A DNA stretch of 16,970 nucleotides from an uncultured Kiritimatiellota bacterium (GTDB taxonomy: Bacteria; Verrucomicrobiota; Kiritimatiellia; RFP12; UBA1067), in NCBI GenBank assembly GCA_934643865.1, contig CAKUCX010000072.1:1-16970 (forward strand), written 5' to 3'. Positions 7,432-14,105 of the stretch are shown here, in pieces. Position 1 is the first letter of the stretch; every line of letters starts with the position of its first letter. The notes beneath the pieces are model-generated. The model was not told the origin of the DNA. It did not search any database and saw only the letters and a list, made by a program, of their open reading frames with translations. Made by a program: the position numbers and the translations under genes.

Positions 7432-8119
7432 ATTCCCGCTCCTCTCTCCATTCCTTTCCGCGCGAGACGCGGCGCGCAACGCCCTCGCGCGGCTCGCTTT
7501 CGGGGGCGATCGCAAGCGGCGCAAGCGGCCGTTCGTCCGCCACGGGACGCGTCCGCCAGGCGGCCGCGTGGATGGCGAGCCCCTGCCCCCGGAAGCGCGT
7601 CTCGAACTCCGTCCACGCATCGGGCCCGCGCGCCATCGGCGCGACACGCGCAAAGCGCGCGTCGGCGGCGAAGCACGCCTCCACCGCCTGGAAGTATTCC
7701 GCGTGGTCCGTCGCGAACTCCAGCCTTCCCCCGATCTCCAGGCGCTTCCAGAGCGCGTTCAGGAAGAGCGGGCCGAAGAGGCGGTGGGCGTGGTGCTTCT
7801 TCTTCGGCCACGGGTCGGGGAAGAAGACGTAGACGGTGCGCGCGTGGTGCGCGGGCAGGAGGTAGTGGAACGTGTAGAGGGCTTCGAGGCGCAGGACATG
7901 GGCGTTCGCGAGCGCGAGGCGGCGCGTCTTGCCGTCGAAGGCGTGGACGCGCTCAAGCATCCGCTCGACGCCCAGGAAGACGCAGTCGGGGTTCTGCGCG
8001 GCGCGCCCCGTGAGAAAGCGCCCGCGCCCGCAGCCCACCTCGACCTCCAGCGGTCGCGAGAGGTCGTAGATCGCCGGGCATGCGAGCGGACGGCAGGGGT
8101 CTTTGACGCGGAGGATCAT
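7400..8119 (-). CDS. trmB: tRNA (guanine-N7-)-methyltransferase
   Basis: TrmB methylates N7 of G46 in the variable loop of tRNAs, using SAM. The 239-residue protein shows the SAM-binding motif EVEVGCGRGRFL (25-36), the TrmB signature PDPWPKKKHH (101-110), LEFATDHAEYF (133-143) and a WTEFETRFRGQG segment like the family C-terminal T-x-FE-x-R motif. The ATG at 8119 overlaps the stop of the upstream thioesterase as ATGA (8116-8119). The last roughly 45 residues are a charged tail rich in Arg and Glu, extending past the usual family end and overlapping the first 32 bases of queD in another frame. Co-translation with queD/queE joins two tRNA-modification steps in one transcript. Confidence 0.93.
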   Translation of the reverse strand: MILRVKDPCRPLACPAIYDLSRPLEVEVGCGRGRFLTGRAAQNPDCVFLGVERMLERVHAFDGKTRRLALANAHVLRLEALYTFHYLLPAHHARTVYVFFPDPWPKKKHHAHRLFGPLFLNALWKRLEIGGRLEFATDHAEYFQAVEACFAADARFARVAPMARGPDAWTEFETRFRGQGLAIHAAAWRTRPVADERPLAPLAIAPESEPREGVARRVSRGKEWREEREYADRDEERQV

Positions 8120-8520
8120 TCGGCGTCCAGGAGGGCGAGGAACTTTTCGGGGGGCGGCATCGGGCGGAACGTCCCGGTCGAGACGAAGCAGTGGCGCGTG
8201 AAGCCCGCCACGAGAACGTCCGGGGAACCCTTCACGCGCACCTCGCAGGCGATTTCGAGGCGCACGCCCCGGTGGGCGCGGCACCAGGCCGTCACCTCCA
8301 GGAGGTCGTCGTAGCGCGCGGGGCGGCGGTAGTCCACCTCCGCATGCACGACGGGCAGCATCCAGCCCTCGGCCTCGCACTGCCGGTACGCATAGCCGCA
8401 CGCGCGCATCAGCTCGTTGCGCGCGCGCTCGAAGATCGTCAGATAGTTGCCGTAGTACACGACGCCCATCTGGTCGGTGTCCGCATACGGCACCCGGTAC
8501 TCCATCGCCACTTTCCGCAT
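8116..8520 (-). CDS. Acyl-CoA thioesterase, YbgC/4HBT hotdog family
   Basis: A 134-residue single hotdog-fold protein of the 4-hydroxybenzoyl-CoA thioesterase/YbgC group, which hydrolyses acyl-CoA thioesters; the physiological acyl group is not evident. The diagnostic segment is YADTDQMGVVYYGNY at 12-26, with the catalytic Asp16 followed by the G-V-V-Y-x-x-x-Y pattern. It continues as FERARNELMR and ends with DVLVAGFTRHCFV. The start is ambiguous. ATG 8520 has no ribosome-binding site and lies only 8 bases after a -10 box, so it would be almost leaderless. ATG 8505 (MEYRV) has GGAAAG upstream and would give 129 residues. First gene of the four-gene cluster thioesterase-trmB-queD-queE; its TGA overlaps the trmB ATG. 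YbgC-family genes often accompany tol-pal, but none of those genes is here. Confidence 0.88.
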   Translation of the reverse strand: MRKVAMEYRVPYADTDQMGVVYYGNYLTIFERARNELMRACGYAYRQCEAEGWMLPVVHAEVDYRRPARYDDLLEVTAWCRAHRGVRLEIACEVRVKGSPDVLVAGFTRHCFVSTGTFRPMPPPEKFLALLDAE

Positions 8521-8527
8521 AGCCGAC

Positions 8528-8538
8528 AGTATAGCACA
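8528..8538 (-). promoter_or_regulatory. Extended -10 promoter of the thioesterase-trmB-queDE operon
   Basis: Minus-strand TGTGCTATACTG, matching the extended -10 pattern found before other genes in the window. No -35 is recognisable. It begins at the end of the T-tract of the oadB terminator, so one unit ends and the next starts within about 30 bases. Confidence 0.65.
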
Positions 8539-8563
8539 AAACCGCCCGCCAGAAGGCGGACGG
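8538..8563 (-). terminator. Rho-independent terminator after oadB
   Basis: Minus-strand hairpin with arms 8563-8555 and 8550-8542 (CCGTCCGCC / GGCGGGCGG, a nine-pair stem with one G-T pair) and a TTCT loop, followed directly by TTTT at 8541-8538. A second GC hairpin (GCGCGCC...GGCGCGC, about 8570-8587) lies just before it. Stem, short loop and T-run make this a convincing intrinsic terminator about 24 bases past the oadB stop. Confidence 0.8.
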
Positions 8564-8586
8564 CTTCGCGCGCGCCCCAAGGCGCG

Positions 8587-10152
8587 CTAGCGGCAGAGCG
8601 TGTAGAGGACGCCCGCCACGACGGCCGAGCCGATGACGCCCGAGACGTTCGGGCCCATCGCCTGCATGAGGACGAAGTTCGCCGGATCGCTCTCGCGCGC
8701 GACCTTGTTCGAGACGCGCGCGGCCATCGGGACGGCCGAGACGCCCGCCGAACCGATGAGCGGGTTGATCTTCTCCTTCGAGAAGAGGTTCATGATCTTC
8801 GCCATCACGACGCCCGCCGCCGTGCCCACGCAGAACGCGCAGAGGCCGAGCGCGAGGATGCCGAGCGTCGTGCCGGAGAGGAACTTCTCGCACGCGAGCT
8901 TCGAGCCGACCGAGAGGCCGAGCATGATCGTGACGATGTTGATGAGCGCGTTCGACATCGTATCCGAGATGCGGGCGACCGACGGGCCGACCTCCTTGGC
9001 GAGGTTGCCGAGCATCAAGGCGCCGATGAGCGGCACGGCCGACGGCAGCAGGAACGCGCAGAGGAGCAGCACGATGAGCGGGAAGCAGATCTTCTCGATC
9101 TTCTTCACCTCGCGGAGCGGCGGCATCGTGATGAGACGTTCGCTCTTCGTGGTGAGCGCGTTCATGATCGGCGGCTGGATGATCGGGACGAGGGCCATGT
9201 AGGAGTAGGCCGCCACCGCGATCGCGCCGAGGAGGTCCGGGGCGAGGCGGGAGGTGAGCCAGATGGCCGTCGGGCCGTCCGCGCCGCCGATGATGCCGAT
9301 GGACGCGGCCGCCTTCAGCGGCTCGACGCCGAAGAAGTCGTTGCCGAAGAGCGCGGCAAGCCCGAGCGCGCCGAAGAGCGCGAAGAAGATGCCGAACTGC
9401 GCCGCGCCGCCGAGGAGGGCCGTCTTCGGGTTCGCGATGAGCGGACCGAAGTCCGTCATCGCGCCCACGCCCATGAAGATCATGATCGGGAAGACGCCCG
9501 TGTCGATGCCGAACTTGAAGAAGTAGTAGAGGAAGCCGCCCGGCTCGACGATGCCGCCCTGCATGACGGGCAGGCCGCTCTGGAGGAAGGCGATGACGCC
9601 GTCATGCATCATCGCCGGCGTCGTGATGCCGGAGAGCGGGCAGTTCGCGAGGAGGCCGCCGAAGCCGATGGGCAGGAGCAGGAGCGGCTCGAAGCCCTTC
9701 ACGATCGCGAGGTACATCATGATGAGGCAGAGCGGGATCATGATGAGCTGACCGACGCCGTAGGGCATCCCGAGGAGCGTCTTGACCTCGTGGCCCCTGA
9801 CGAACGCGCCCACGTCGTCGAAGTAGCCGCCGATCCAGTCGCCCTTCTTGACGGGGTGCTTCTCCGTGGAGAGCGCCTTCGCCTGGGCGTCGTCGACGAC
9901 CCAGAAGCCGTTGCGGTTCGCGTAGTCCGCGCGGTTCAGCGCCCCGGGCTTCGAGACGTCGGGCTTCGCGGGGCGGTCCGCCTCGGCGAAGTTGCCCGTG
10001 ATGTAGGCGGGCGCCTCCTTCTTCACGAAGCCGGAGAGGCCCGTGTCGCCCGAGAGGTTCTTCACCTTGCCGAGCGTCGTCCGCCAGTCGCCGTCGGCCT
10101 GCACCGCGCAAGTGCCGGCCAGGACGAGCAGCGCCATCAGAAATTTCTTCAT
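8587..10152 (-). CDS. oadB: Na+-translocating decarboxylase beta subunit with N-terminal extension
   Basis: The beta subunit of biotin-dependent decarboxylase pumps carries out carboxybiotin decarboxylation coupled to Na+ export in the inner membrane. The core is unmistakable: GFGGLLANCP, IGIIGGADGPTAIW, and NPLIGSAGVSAVPMAARV followed by DPANFVLMQAMGPNVSGVIGSA, amid about ten hydrophobic helices. The oddity is the front. The ATG at 10152, preceded by AGGAAGGAAGG, gives 521 residues rather than the roughly 375-435 of classical OadB. Residues 1-19 look like a signal peptide (MKKFLMALLVLAGTCAVQA), and about 20-125 form a hydrophilic region rich in Asp, Lys and Gly before the first core helix (about 138-155). 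Substrate (oxaloacetate, methylmalonyl-CoA or other) depends on the alpha subunit. Last gene of oadGAB; a terminator follows at 8538-8563. Confidence 0.93.
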   Translation of the reverse strand: MKKFLMALLVLAGTCAVQADGDWRTTLGKVKNLSGDTGLSGFVKKEAPAYITGNFAEADRPAKPDVSKPGALNRADYANRNGFWVVDDAQAKALSTEKHPVKKGDWIGGYFDDVGAFVRGHEVKTLLGMPYGVGQLIMIPLCLIMMYLAIVKGFEPLLLLPIGFGGLLANCPLSGITTPAMMHDGVIAFLQSGLPVMQGGIVEPGGFLYYFFKFGIDTGVFPIMIFMGVGAMTDFGPLIANPKTALLGGAAQFGIFFALFGALGLAALFGNDFFGVEPLKAAASIGIIGGADGPTAIWLTSRLAPDLLGAIAVAAYSYMALVPIIQPPIMNALTTKSERLITMPPLREVKKIEKICFPLIVLLLCAFLLPSAVPLIGALMLGNLAKEVGPSVARISDTMSNALINIVTIMLGLSVGSKLACEKFLSGTTLGILALGLCAFCVGTAAGVVMAKIMNLFSKEKINPLIGSAGVSAVPMAARVSNKVARESDPANFVLMQAMGPNVSGVIGSAVVAGVLYTLCR

Positions 10153-10165
10153 TGTTCCTTCCTTC

Positions 10166-10199
10166 CTAGAGCGTCTAGACGTTCCCGCCATTCGGGACC
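10166..10199. promoter_or_regulatory. Palindromes in the oadA-oadB gap
   Basis: The 71-base gap holds CTAGAgcgTCTAG (10166-10178), the overlapping perfect palindrome CGTCTAGACG (10172-10181), and a seven-pair hairpin GTTCCCG-ccatt-CGGGACC (10181-10199). No T-run follows, so it is not an intrinsic terminator. It sits just upstream of the oadB ribosome-binding site (10158-10168) and could modulate mRNA stability or the alpha/beta ratio. Function is inferred. Confidence 0.4.
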
Positions 10200-10223
10200 T
10201 TCCAGCATTTCCAGGCCGCCTGA

Positions 10224-12047
10224 TTACCCGATGACCGCCAGCACGTCGCCCGTCGCGACCTTGTCCGTCGCGCCGACCGTGACCGTGACCGTGCCGTCGC
10301 ACGGGGCCGTGACGGGCGTCTCCATCTTCATGACGTCCATGACGAGGATCTCGTCGCCCTTGGCGACCTTCGTGCCGCTCGCGGCCGTCACGCGCAGGAC
10401 CGTACCCGGCACGGGGGCCTTCACCTCCTGGCCGCCCGCCGGGGCCGCCGCCGCAGCCGGGGCCGCCTTGAGGCCCGCCTCGGCCTTGAAGTCGACCGGC
10501 TTGCCGTTCACGACCGCCTTGCCGTCGCCCTTGATCTCGACGCCGTAGGCCTTGCCGTTGATCGTCACCGTGACGGGGCCGCCCTTGCCGGCCGCCTTGG
10601 GCGCGTCCTCCGCGAACCGGCAGCCCATCGGGGCCTTCGACGGGTCCTTGAGGAAGAGAATGCCCTTCTCCTTGCAGGACGCCGCGATGAAGATGTTCTC
10701 GTCCGTGACGGGCAGGCCCGCGTCTTCGAGCGCCTTCTTCGCGACCGCGCCGCCCTTCTTCGGGTCGGCGTCGTTGAGTTCCAGCACCGTCTTCGTCGTC
10801 GGCGTCGAATACGCCTTCGTGAGCTCGCTCGACGCCATGAAGGCGGCGGCCTTCTTCACGATCTCCGGGTCGGGGGCGACGGGCGTCTTGCCGAAGTAGC
10901 CCAGCACCATCTTCGCATAGCCCGGCGCGAACTTCTTGAACTTGCCGAACATGACGTTCTGGATCGCCTGCTGGGCGTAGAACTGCGAGACCGGCGTCAC
11001 GGACGTGCCGAAGCCGCCGAGGCGCACGCAGTCGTACATCTCCGCGATCATGTCGTCGTACTTGTCCATCATGTTGTTGTCGCGCAGCATCTGCGTGTTC
11101 GCCGTCAAGGCGCCGCCCGGCATCGGGCTCCACACGATCTGCGGGTTCACGTTCATCGCCTCCGGCGGGAGGAAGTACTTCTTCATCGCGTTCTTGAAGG
11201 CGTCCTCGGCCTTCTTGATCTTGCTGATGTCGAAGTCGAAGCCGAAATCGGGGTCGCCGTCGAGGCAGTGCCACATCGTGATGATGTCGGGCTGGCAGGT
11301 GCCGCCGCTCATCGGGGCCATCGAGAGGTCAAGGCCGTCCGCGCCGCCGCGCAGCGCGGCGAGGTAGCAGGCGACGCCGTTGCCGGCCGTCTCGTGCGAG
11401 TGGAACTGGATGTGGACGTCCTTGCCGAGCAGCGCGCGGGCGAGCTTCATCGTGTTGTAGACGGTCGTCGGCGTCGAGGTGCCCGAGGCGTCCTTGAAGC
11501 ACACGCGGTCGAAGGGGATGCCCGCGTCCATGACCATCTTCAGGCGGTCGCGGTAGAACTCCGGCGTGTGCGTGCCCTGGTTGTCGATGCCGGGCGGCAG
11601 GCCCATCATCGTGACGACGACCTCGTGCTTGAGGCCCGCATCGTGGATGCACTGGCCGGACCACTTGAGGTTGTTGACGTCGTTGAGGGCGTCGAAGTTG
11701 CGGATCGAGCTCATGCCGTGCTTCTTGAACATCTGGGCGTGGAGCTTGATCATGTCGCTCGACTGGCTTTCGAGGCCGACGACGTTCACGCCGCGCGAGA
11801 GCGTCTGGAGGTCTGCCTCCGGCGCCGCCTTGCGGAACTTGTCCATCACGTCGAAGGCGTCTTCCTGGCAGTAGAAGTAGCAGCTCTGGAAGCGCGCGCC
11901 GCCGCCCGCCTCGAACCAGCGCACGCCGGCGTCGTAGCACTCCTCCACACACGGGAGGAAGTCCTTGGAGAGGACGCGGGCGCCGACCACCGACTGGAAG
12001 CCGTCGCGGAACGCGGTGAGCATGTACTTGACTGTTTTCTTGGCCAT
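10224..12047 (-). CDS. oadA: Biotin-dependent decarboxylase alpha subunit (OadA/PycB-like carboxyltransferase)
   Basis: A 607-residue cytoplasmic subunit that transfers CO2 from a 2-oxoacid to its own biotin and passes carboxybiotin to OadB. The carboxyltransferase barrel begins RDGFQS (14-19). FKDASG places the carbamylated Lys at 185, HSHETAG gives metal ligands His216/His218, and MSGGTCQPD is at 246-254. The conserved linker domain extends to about 480. A unique region and an Ala/Pro-rich hinge (about 520-538) lead to the biotinyl domain, with DVMKMET and biotin-acceptor Lys574. Several motifs differ from classical OadA (RDAHQSL, KDMAG, HxHAT, EAMKMET), so this is a divergent branch and oxaloacetate specificity is not assured; pyruvate carboxylase subunit B is the nearest alternative. 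OadG and OadB as neighbours favour the membrane pump. An AAAGG ribosome-binding site precedes ATG 12047. Confidence 0.9.
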   Translation of the reverse strand: MAKKTVKYMLTAFRDGFQSVVGARVLSKDFLPCVEECYDAGVRWFEAGGGARFQSCYFYCQEDAFDVMDKFRKAAPEADLQTLSRGVNVVGLESQSSDMIKLHAQMFKKHGMSSIRNFDALNDVNNLKWSGQCIHDAGLKHEVVVTMMGLPPGIDNQGTHTPEFYRDRLKMVMDAGIPFDRVCFKDASGTSTPTTVYNTMKLARALLGKDVHIQFHSHETAGNGVACYLAALRGGADGLDLSMAPMSGGTCQPDIITMWHCLDGDPDFGFDFDISKIKKAEDAFKNAMKKYFLPPEAMNVNPQIVWSPMPGGALTANTQMLRDNNMMDKYDDMIAEMYDCVRLGGFGTSVTPVSQFYAQQAIQNVMFGKFKKFAPGYAKMVLGYFGKTPVAPDPEIVKKAAAFMASSELTKAYSTPTTKTVLELNDADPKKGGAVAKKALEDAGLPVTDENIFIAASCKEKGILFLKDPSKAPMGCRFAEDAPKAAGKGGPVTVTINGKAYGVEIKGDGKAVVNGKPVDFKAEAGLKAAPAAAAAPAGGQEVKAPVPGTVLRVTAASGTKVAKGDEILVMDVMKMETPVTAPCDGTVTVTVGATDKVATGDVLAVIG

Positions 12048-12097
12048 GGTGTTTGCCTTTCTATAAAAGAACTTCTTCTTTGCCTTCTCGTTCGCTT

Positions 12098-12190
12098 CGT
12101 TAAGTCGCTTCGCTTGAGGCGATTAAGTCGCTTCGTTTTAAGTTTGGATTAAGTCGCTTCGCTTTAATTGGATTAAGTCGCTTCGCTTTA
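12098..12190. repeat. Four copies of a 22-26 bp AT-rich repeat
   Basis: Copies of GATTAAGTCGCTTCGCTTTA begin at about 12099 (degenerate), 12121, 12147 and 12171, spaced 22, 26 and 24 bases. The core TTAAGTCGCTTCGCTT reappears in reverse complement at about 399-414. No ORF runs through them. They lie upstream of the oadA ribosome-binding site, within the presumed oadG-oadA transcript. Confidence 0.85.
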
Positions 12191-12337
12191 AGTGGTTAAG
12201 TAGTTAAGTTACTGTCAACGTATCGATTCTACGAACTCAAAACTTAACCACTTAACCACTCAACTACTTAACCACTCAACCACTTAACTACTTAACCACT
12301 TAAAAAAACTTAACTACTTAACTACTTAACCACTTAA
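12188..12337. repeat. Inverted octamer repeats (ACTTAACC family) between oadG and oadA
   Basis: The right half, 12241-12337, is a tandem octamer array of ACTYAACY words (ACTTAACC, ACTTAACT, ACTCAACC). The left segment 12188-12208 is an exact 21-base reverse complement of 12283-12303, and again of 12317-12337. The transcript could therefore form a perfect 21-pair stem around a loop of about 75 or 110 nt. The 12209-12240 stretch between the arms is unremarkable. Together with the previous repeat it fills nearly the whole 298-base gap. Composition is strikingly AT-rich for this genome. Confidence 0.85.
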
Positions 12338-12345
12338 TCTCCCAC

Positions 12346-12567
12346 TCACCCCAGCGCGACGGCGAGGGCGAGAGCGATGTTCGCGTCGTCATCCGAGGCG
12401 ACGGCCTTCTTCGGCGCCTTCTTGGGCGCGTCCTGCGGAAGGATGTGGTCGAAGCGCGCGACGAACGTGCTCGAACCCTTCGTGACGGCGATCAAGACCG
12501 TCAAGAAGACGTAGACGATACCCATGCCCGCGACCATCAGCACGAGGCCCTGCCCTATGATTTCCAT
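12346..12567 (-). CDS. oadG: Na+-translocating decarboxylase gamma subunit
   Basis: OadG is the small membrane subunit that holds the alpha subunit to the beta pump. The 73-residue product has the expected layout: one membrane helix at about 7-29 with the G-x-V-L-M-V-A-G-M-G-I-V-Y-V-F-L pattern typical of OadG, a Lys/Pro/Ala-rich cytoplasmic linker (about 44-57), an acidic SDDD stretch, and a terminal hydrophobic Ala/Leu helix (IALALAVALG). ATG 12567 is chosen because it follows AAGGAG (12578-12583) at a 10-base distance. The longer frame to 12642 would run through the promoter and adds a basic, non-family sequence. The order oadG-oadA-oadB is the one known from Klebsiella. Without the neighbours the call would be weaker, as this family is poorly conserved. 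Confidence 0.85.
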   Translation of the reverse strand: MEIIGQGLVLMVAGMGIVYVFLTVLIAVTKGSSTFVARFDHILPQDAPKKAPKKAVASDDDANIALALAVALG

Positions 12568-12601
12568 GCCGCCAATTCTCCTTGTGAAAAATTTGGCGGT
12601 T

Positions 12602-12630
12602 AGTATAGCGGAATCCGGGCGGAAACTCAA
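12602..12630 (-). promoter_or_regulatory. Sigma-70-type promoter of oadGAB
   Basis: Minus-strand TTGAGT (12630-12625), a 17-base spacer, then TATACT (12607-12602). This is the only promoter in the window with both boxes. Its extended -10 element is poor (TCCGC), while the extended -10 promoters elsewhere lack a -35, which is mutually consistent. Predicted start about 12595, leader about 28 bases to oadG. Confidence 0.7.
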
Positions 12631-12680
12631 TCGCGAATTCAACCTTGCGCGCGGCCCTGCGCGCGTGCGCGCCGATTCAC

Positions 12681-13952
12681 CTATTCATACCGGGCGAGGT
12701 ACGGCGCGAGCCGCGCCGCGAGGCGCGTCTCCAGCCACGGCGTGACGTGCCAGGCGTCGCGCAGGTTCAGGTACTCCGCCACGGTTCCGCCCTGACCGGG
12801 CTTGACGCCGTACTCCGCGCGGAGGAGGACGTTGCGCGCCGTCGCGTCCGGCGAGACGAACTCGACGACCTGGGTCTTGAAGCCGAGGATGCGCAGGATC
12901 ATCGCGCGGAAGGCGTCCGTGAGGATGTCGCAGAGGCGCTCGCGCAGGATGCCGTGGCGCAGCACGCCCGCGAAGGCCGTGTTCGCGCTCGCGCCGATCG
13001 TCTTCTGCAGCTCGTGCTGGCAGCAGGGCGCCGAGAGGATGTAGCGGGCCTTCCATTCGACGCCCTTCGCCAGCGCCTCGTCCGTCGCCGTGTCGCAGGC
13101 GTGGAGGGAGATGACCATGTCGACGCGGGAGAGGGGCGGGGAAGCCGAGGCGTCGAGCGGCCGGGAGAGTTCGGGCAGGCCGCAGGCGGCGAGGTCGCCC
13201 TGGACGAAGCGCACCCGTTCCGCGACGTCGAGCTGCTCGGCCATCTTCTTCGCCGCCGCGACGACGTCCGGCCGGCGGTCGATGCCCACCACGGTGACGT
13301 CCGCGAGGCCCGCGGCGCGCGTGAGGTAGAAGTAGAGCGCGAGCGTGAGGTAGGCTTTCCCGCAGCCGCAGTCGACGACGGTGAAGGGCTGGCCGGCGTC
13401 GGCCTTCCCGTCCTTCAGCACGTCCGCGACAACCTTGAGGAATTCGTTCACCTGGTCGTACTTGCCGCGCATGGAGGCGCGGATCTTCCCCTCGCCGTCG
13501 GCGAGACCGGCCACGCGCAGCAGCGCGGCGGCGTCGAACGAGGTGAGCGGCGTCTTCTTCACGCGGTCGTGCGGCTGCACCTTCACGTCGCGGGCCATCG
13601 CGGCGCTGCGCGTCGCCATCACGCGCCCCTTGCGCGTGACGCGCACGTGGAGGTCGCCCGAGGCGGTCATCAGGTGGAGGTCGCGCGCGCCCTTCTGGGC
13701 GATGATCTCCTCCAGGCCCTCGGCCGCGCCGTTCGCGTCGAGGTTCTTGACGCGCACCTGCCCGCCGTCGACCATCTCCGCCTGGTAGCGCATCTCGCCG
13801 CCGAGGACGACGGGACGCATCGAAATGCGGAACGTCTGGCCGTTCCGGCGCACCGTCTGGACGATCTTCATGAACCCCTCGCCCAGCGCGCGCGCGCGGA
13901 TCTCCTCGGCCAAGGCCGCGTCCAGCTCTCCTTTTTCCATCTTCTTCTCCAT
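12681..13952 (-). CDS. SAM-dependent methyltransferase, Methyltransf_32-like
   Basis: A 423-residue putative methyltransferase; the substrate is unknown. The class I SAM fold is marked by TVVDCGCGKAYLTLAL (191-206), VVGIDRRPD with the ribose-binding acidic position (221-229), VQGDLA (250-255), the unusual SLHACDTATDEAL (282-294) and SAPCCQHEL (307-315). HACDTATD and PCC motifs are typical of the Methyltransf_32 group (METTL25/RRNAD-like proteins). Residues 1-130 form a separate domain that could bind RNA or a partner, which is inference. ATG 13952 is chosen because GAGAGG lies at the right distance upstream; the frame to 14051 would overlap the small ORF. It follows that 35-codon ORF by 26 bases, and probably shares its promoter, although a second TATACG-like box (about 13971-13976) lies just before the start. 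Confidence 0.82.
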   Translation of the reverse strand: MEKKMEKGELDAALAEEIRARALGEGFMKIVQTVRRNGQTFRISMRPVVLGGEMRYQAEMVDGGQVRVKNLDANGAAEGLEEIIAQKGARDLHLMTASGDLHVRVTRKGRVMATRSAAMARDVKVQPHDRVKKTPLTSFDAAALLRVAGLADGEGKIRASMRGKYDQVNEFLKVVADVLKDGKADAGQPFTVVDCGCGKAYLTLALYFYLTRAAGLADVTVVGIDRRPDVVAAAKKMAEQLDVAERVRFVQGDLAACGLPELSRPLDASASPPLSRVDMVISLHACDTATDEALAKGVEWKARYILSAPCCQHELQKTIGASANTAFAGVLRHGILRERLCDILTDAFRAMILRILGFKTQVVEFVSPDATARNVLLRAEYGVKPGQGGTVAEYLNLRDAWHVTPWLETRLAARLAPYLARYE

Positions 13953-13978
13953 CGTTGCCTCTCCGGGCCCGTATACCC

Positions 13979-14086
13979 TCACGTTCCGACGGCGCCGCAC
14001 ACGCCTGCGCCGTACTCGATCACCGAGGCGGCCGCGCGCGCCAATTGCCACGCCAACGACACCACGGCACTTACCAGTGTTCCCAT
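13979..14086 (-). CDS. Small hydrophobic ORF (35 aa) upstream of the methyltransferase
   Basis: An ORF of 35 codons, ATG at 14086 to TGA at 13979-13981, found by reading the minus strand. It is preceded by AAGGAGA six bases before the ATG, one of the best ribosome-binding sites in the window, and by a TATACT box giving a leader of roughly 13 bases. The product starts MGTLVSAVVSLAWQLARAAA, continues with SVIEYGAGVC, and ends GAVGT. It is Ala/Val-rich and hydrophobic or amphipathic, with one Cys, and could be a single-pass membrane microprotein. It lies 26 bases upstream of the methyltransferase. I recognise no family. It may be a real small protein or a leader peptide coupling translation to the next gene; coding status is unproven. 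Confidence 0.5.
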   Translation of the reverse strand: MGTLVSAVVSLAWQLARAAASVIEYGAGVCGAVGT

Positions 14087-14105
14087 ACAGTGTCTCCTTG
14101 GGCAG

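Noticed and set aside
7432..7653. N-terminal extension of QueD from the first in-frame ATG
   Set aside because: The extra 74 residues are Arg/Ser-rich, lie wholly inside trmB, and have no family match; ATG 7431 has a ribosome-binding site and family-correct start.
12098..12337. Origin iterons or CRISPR
   Set aside because: The repeats lie within an operon with no replication gene and no DnaA-box cluster that I can see; spacing and lengths vary and no unique spacers exist.
12647..12673. Terminator after the methyltransferase
   Set aside because: The GCGCGC-aggGCC-GCGCGC style hairpin is short, GC alternating and not followed by a T-run on the minus strand.
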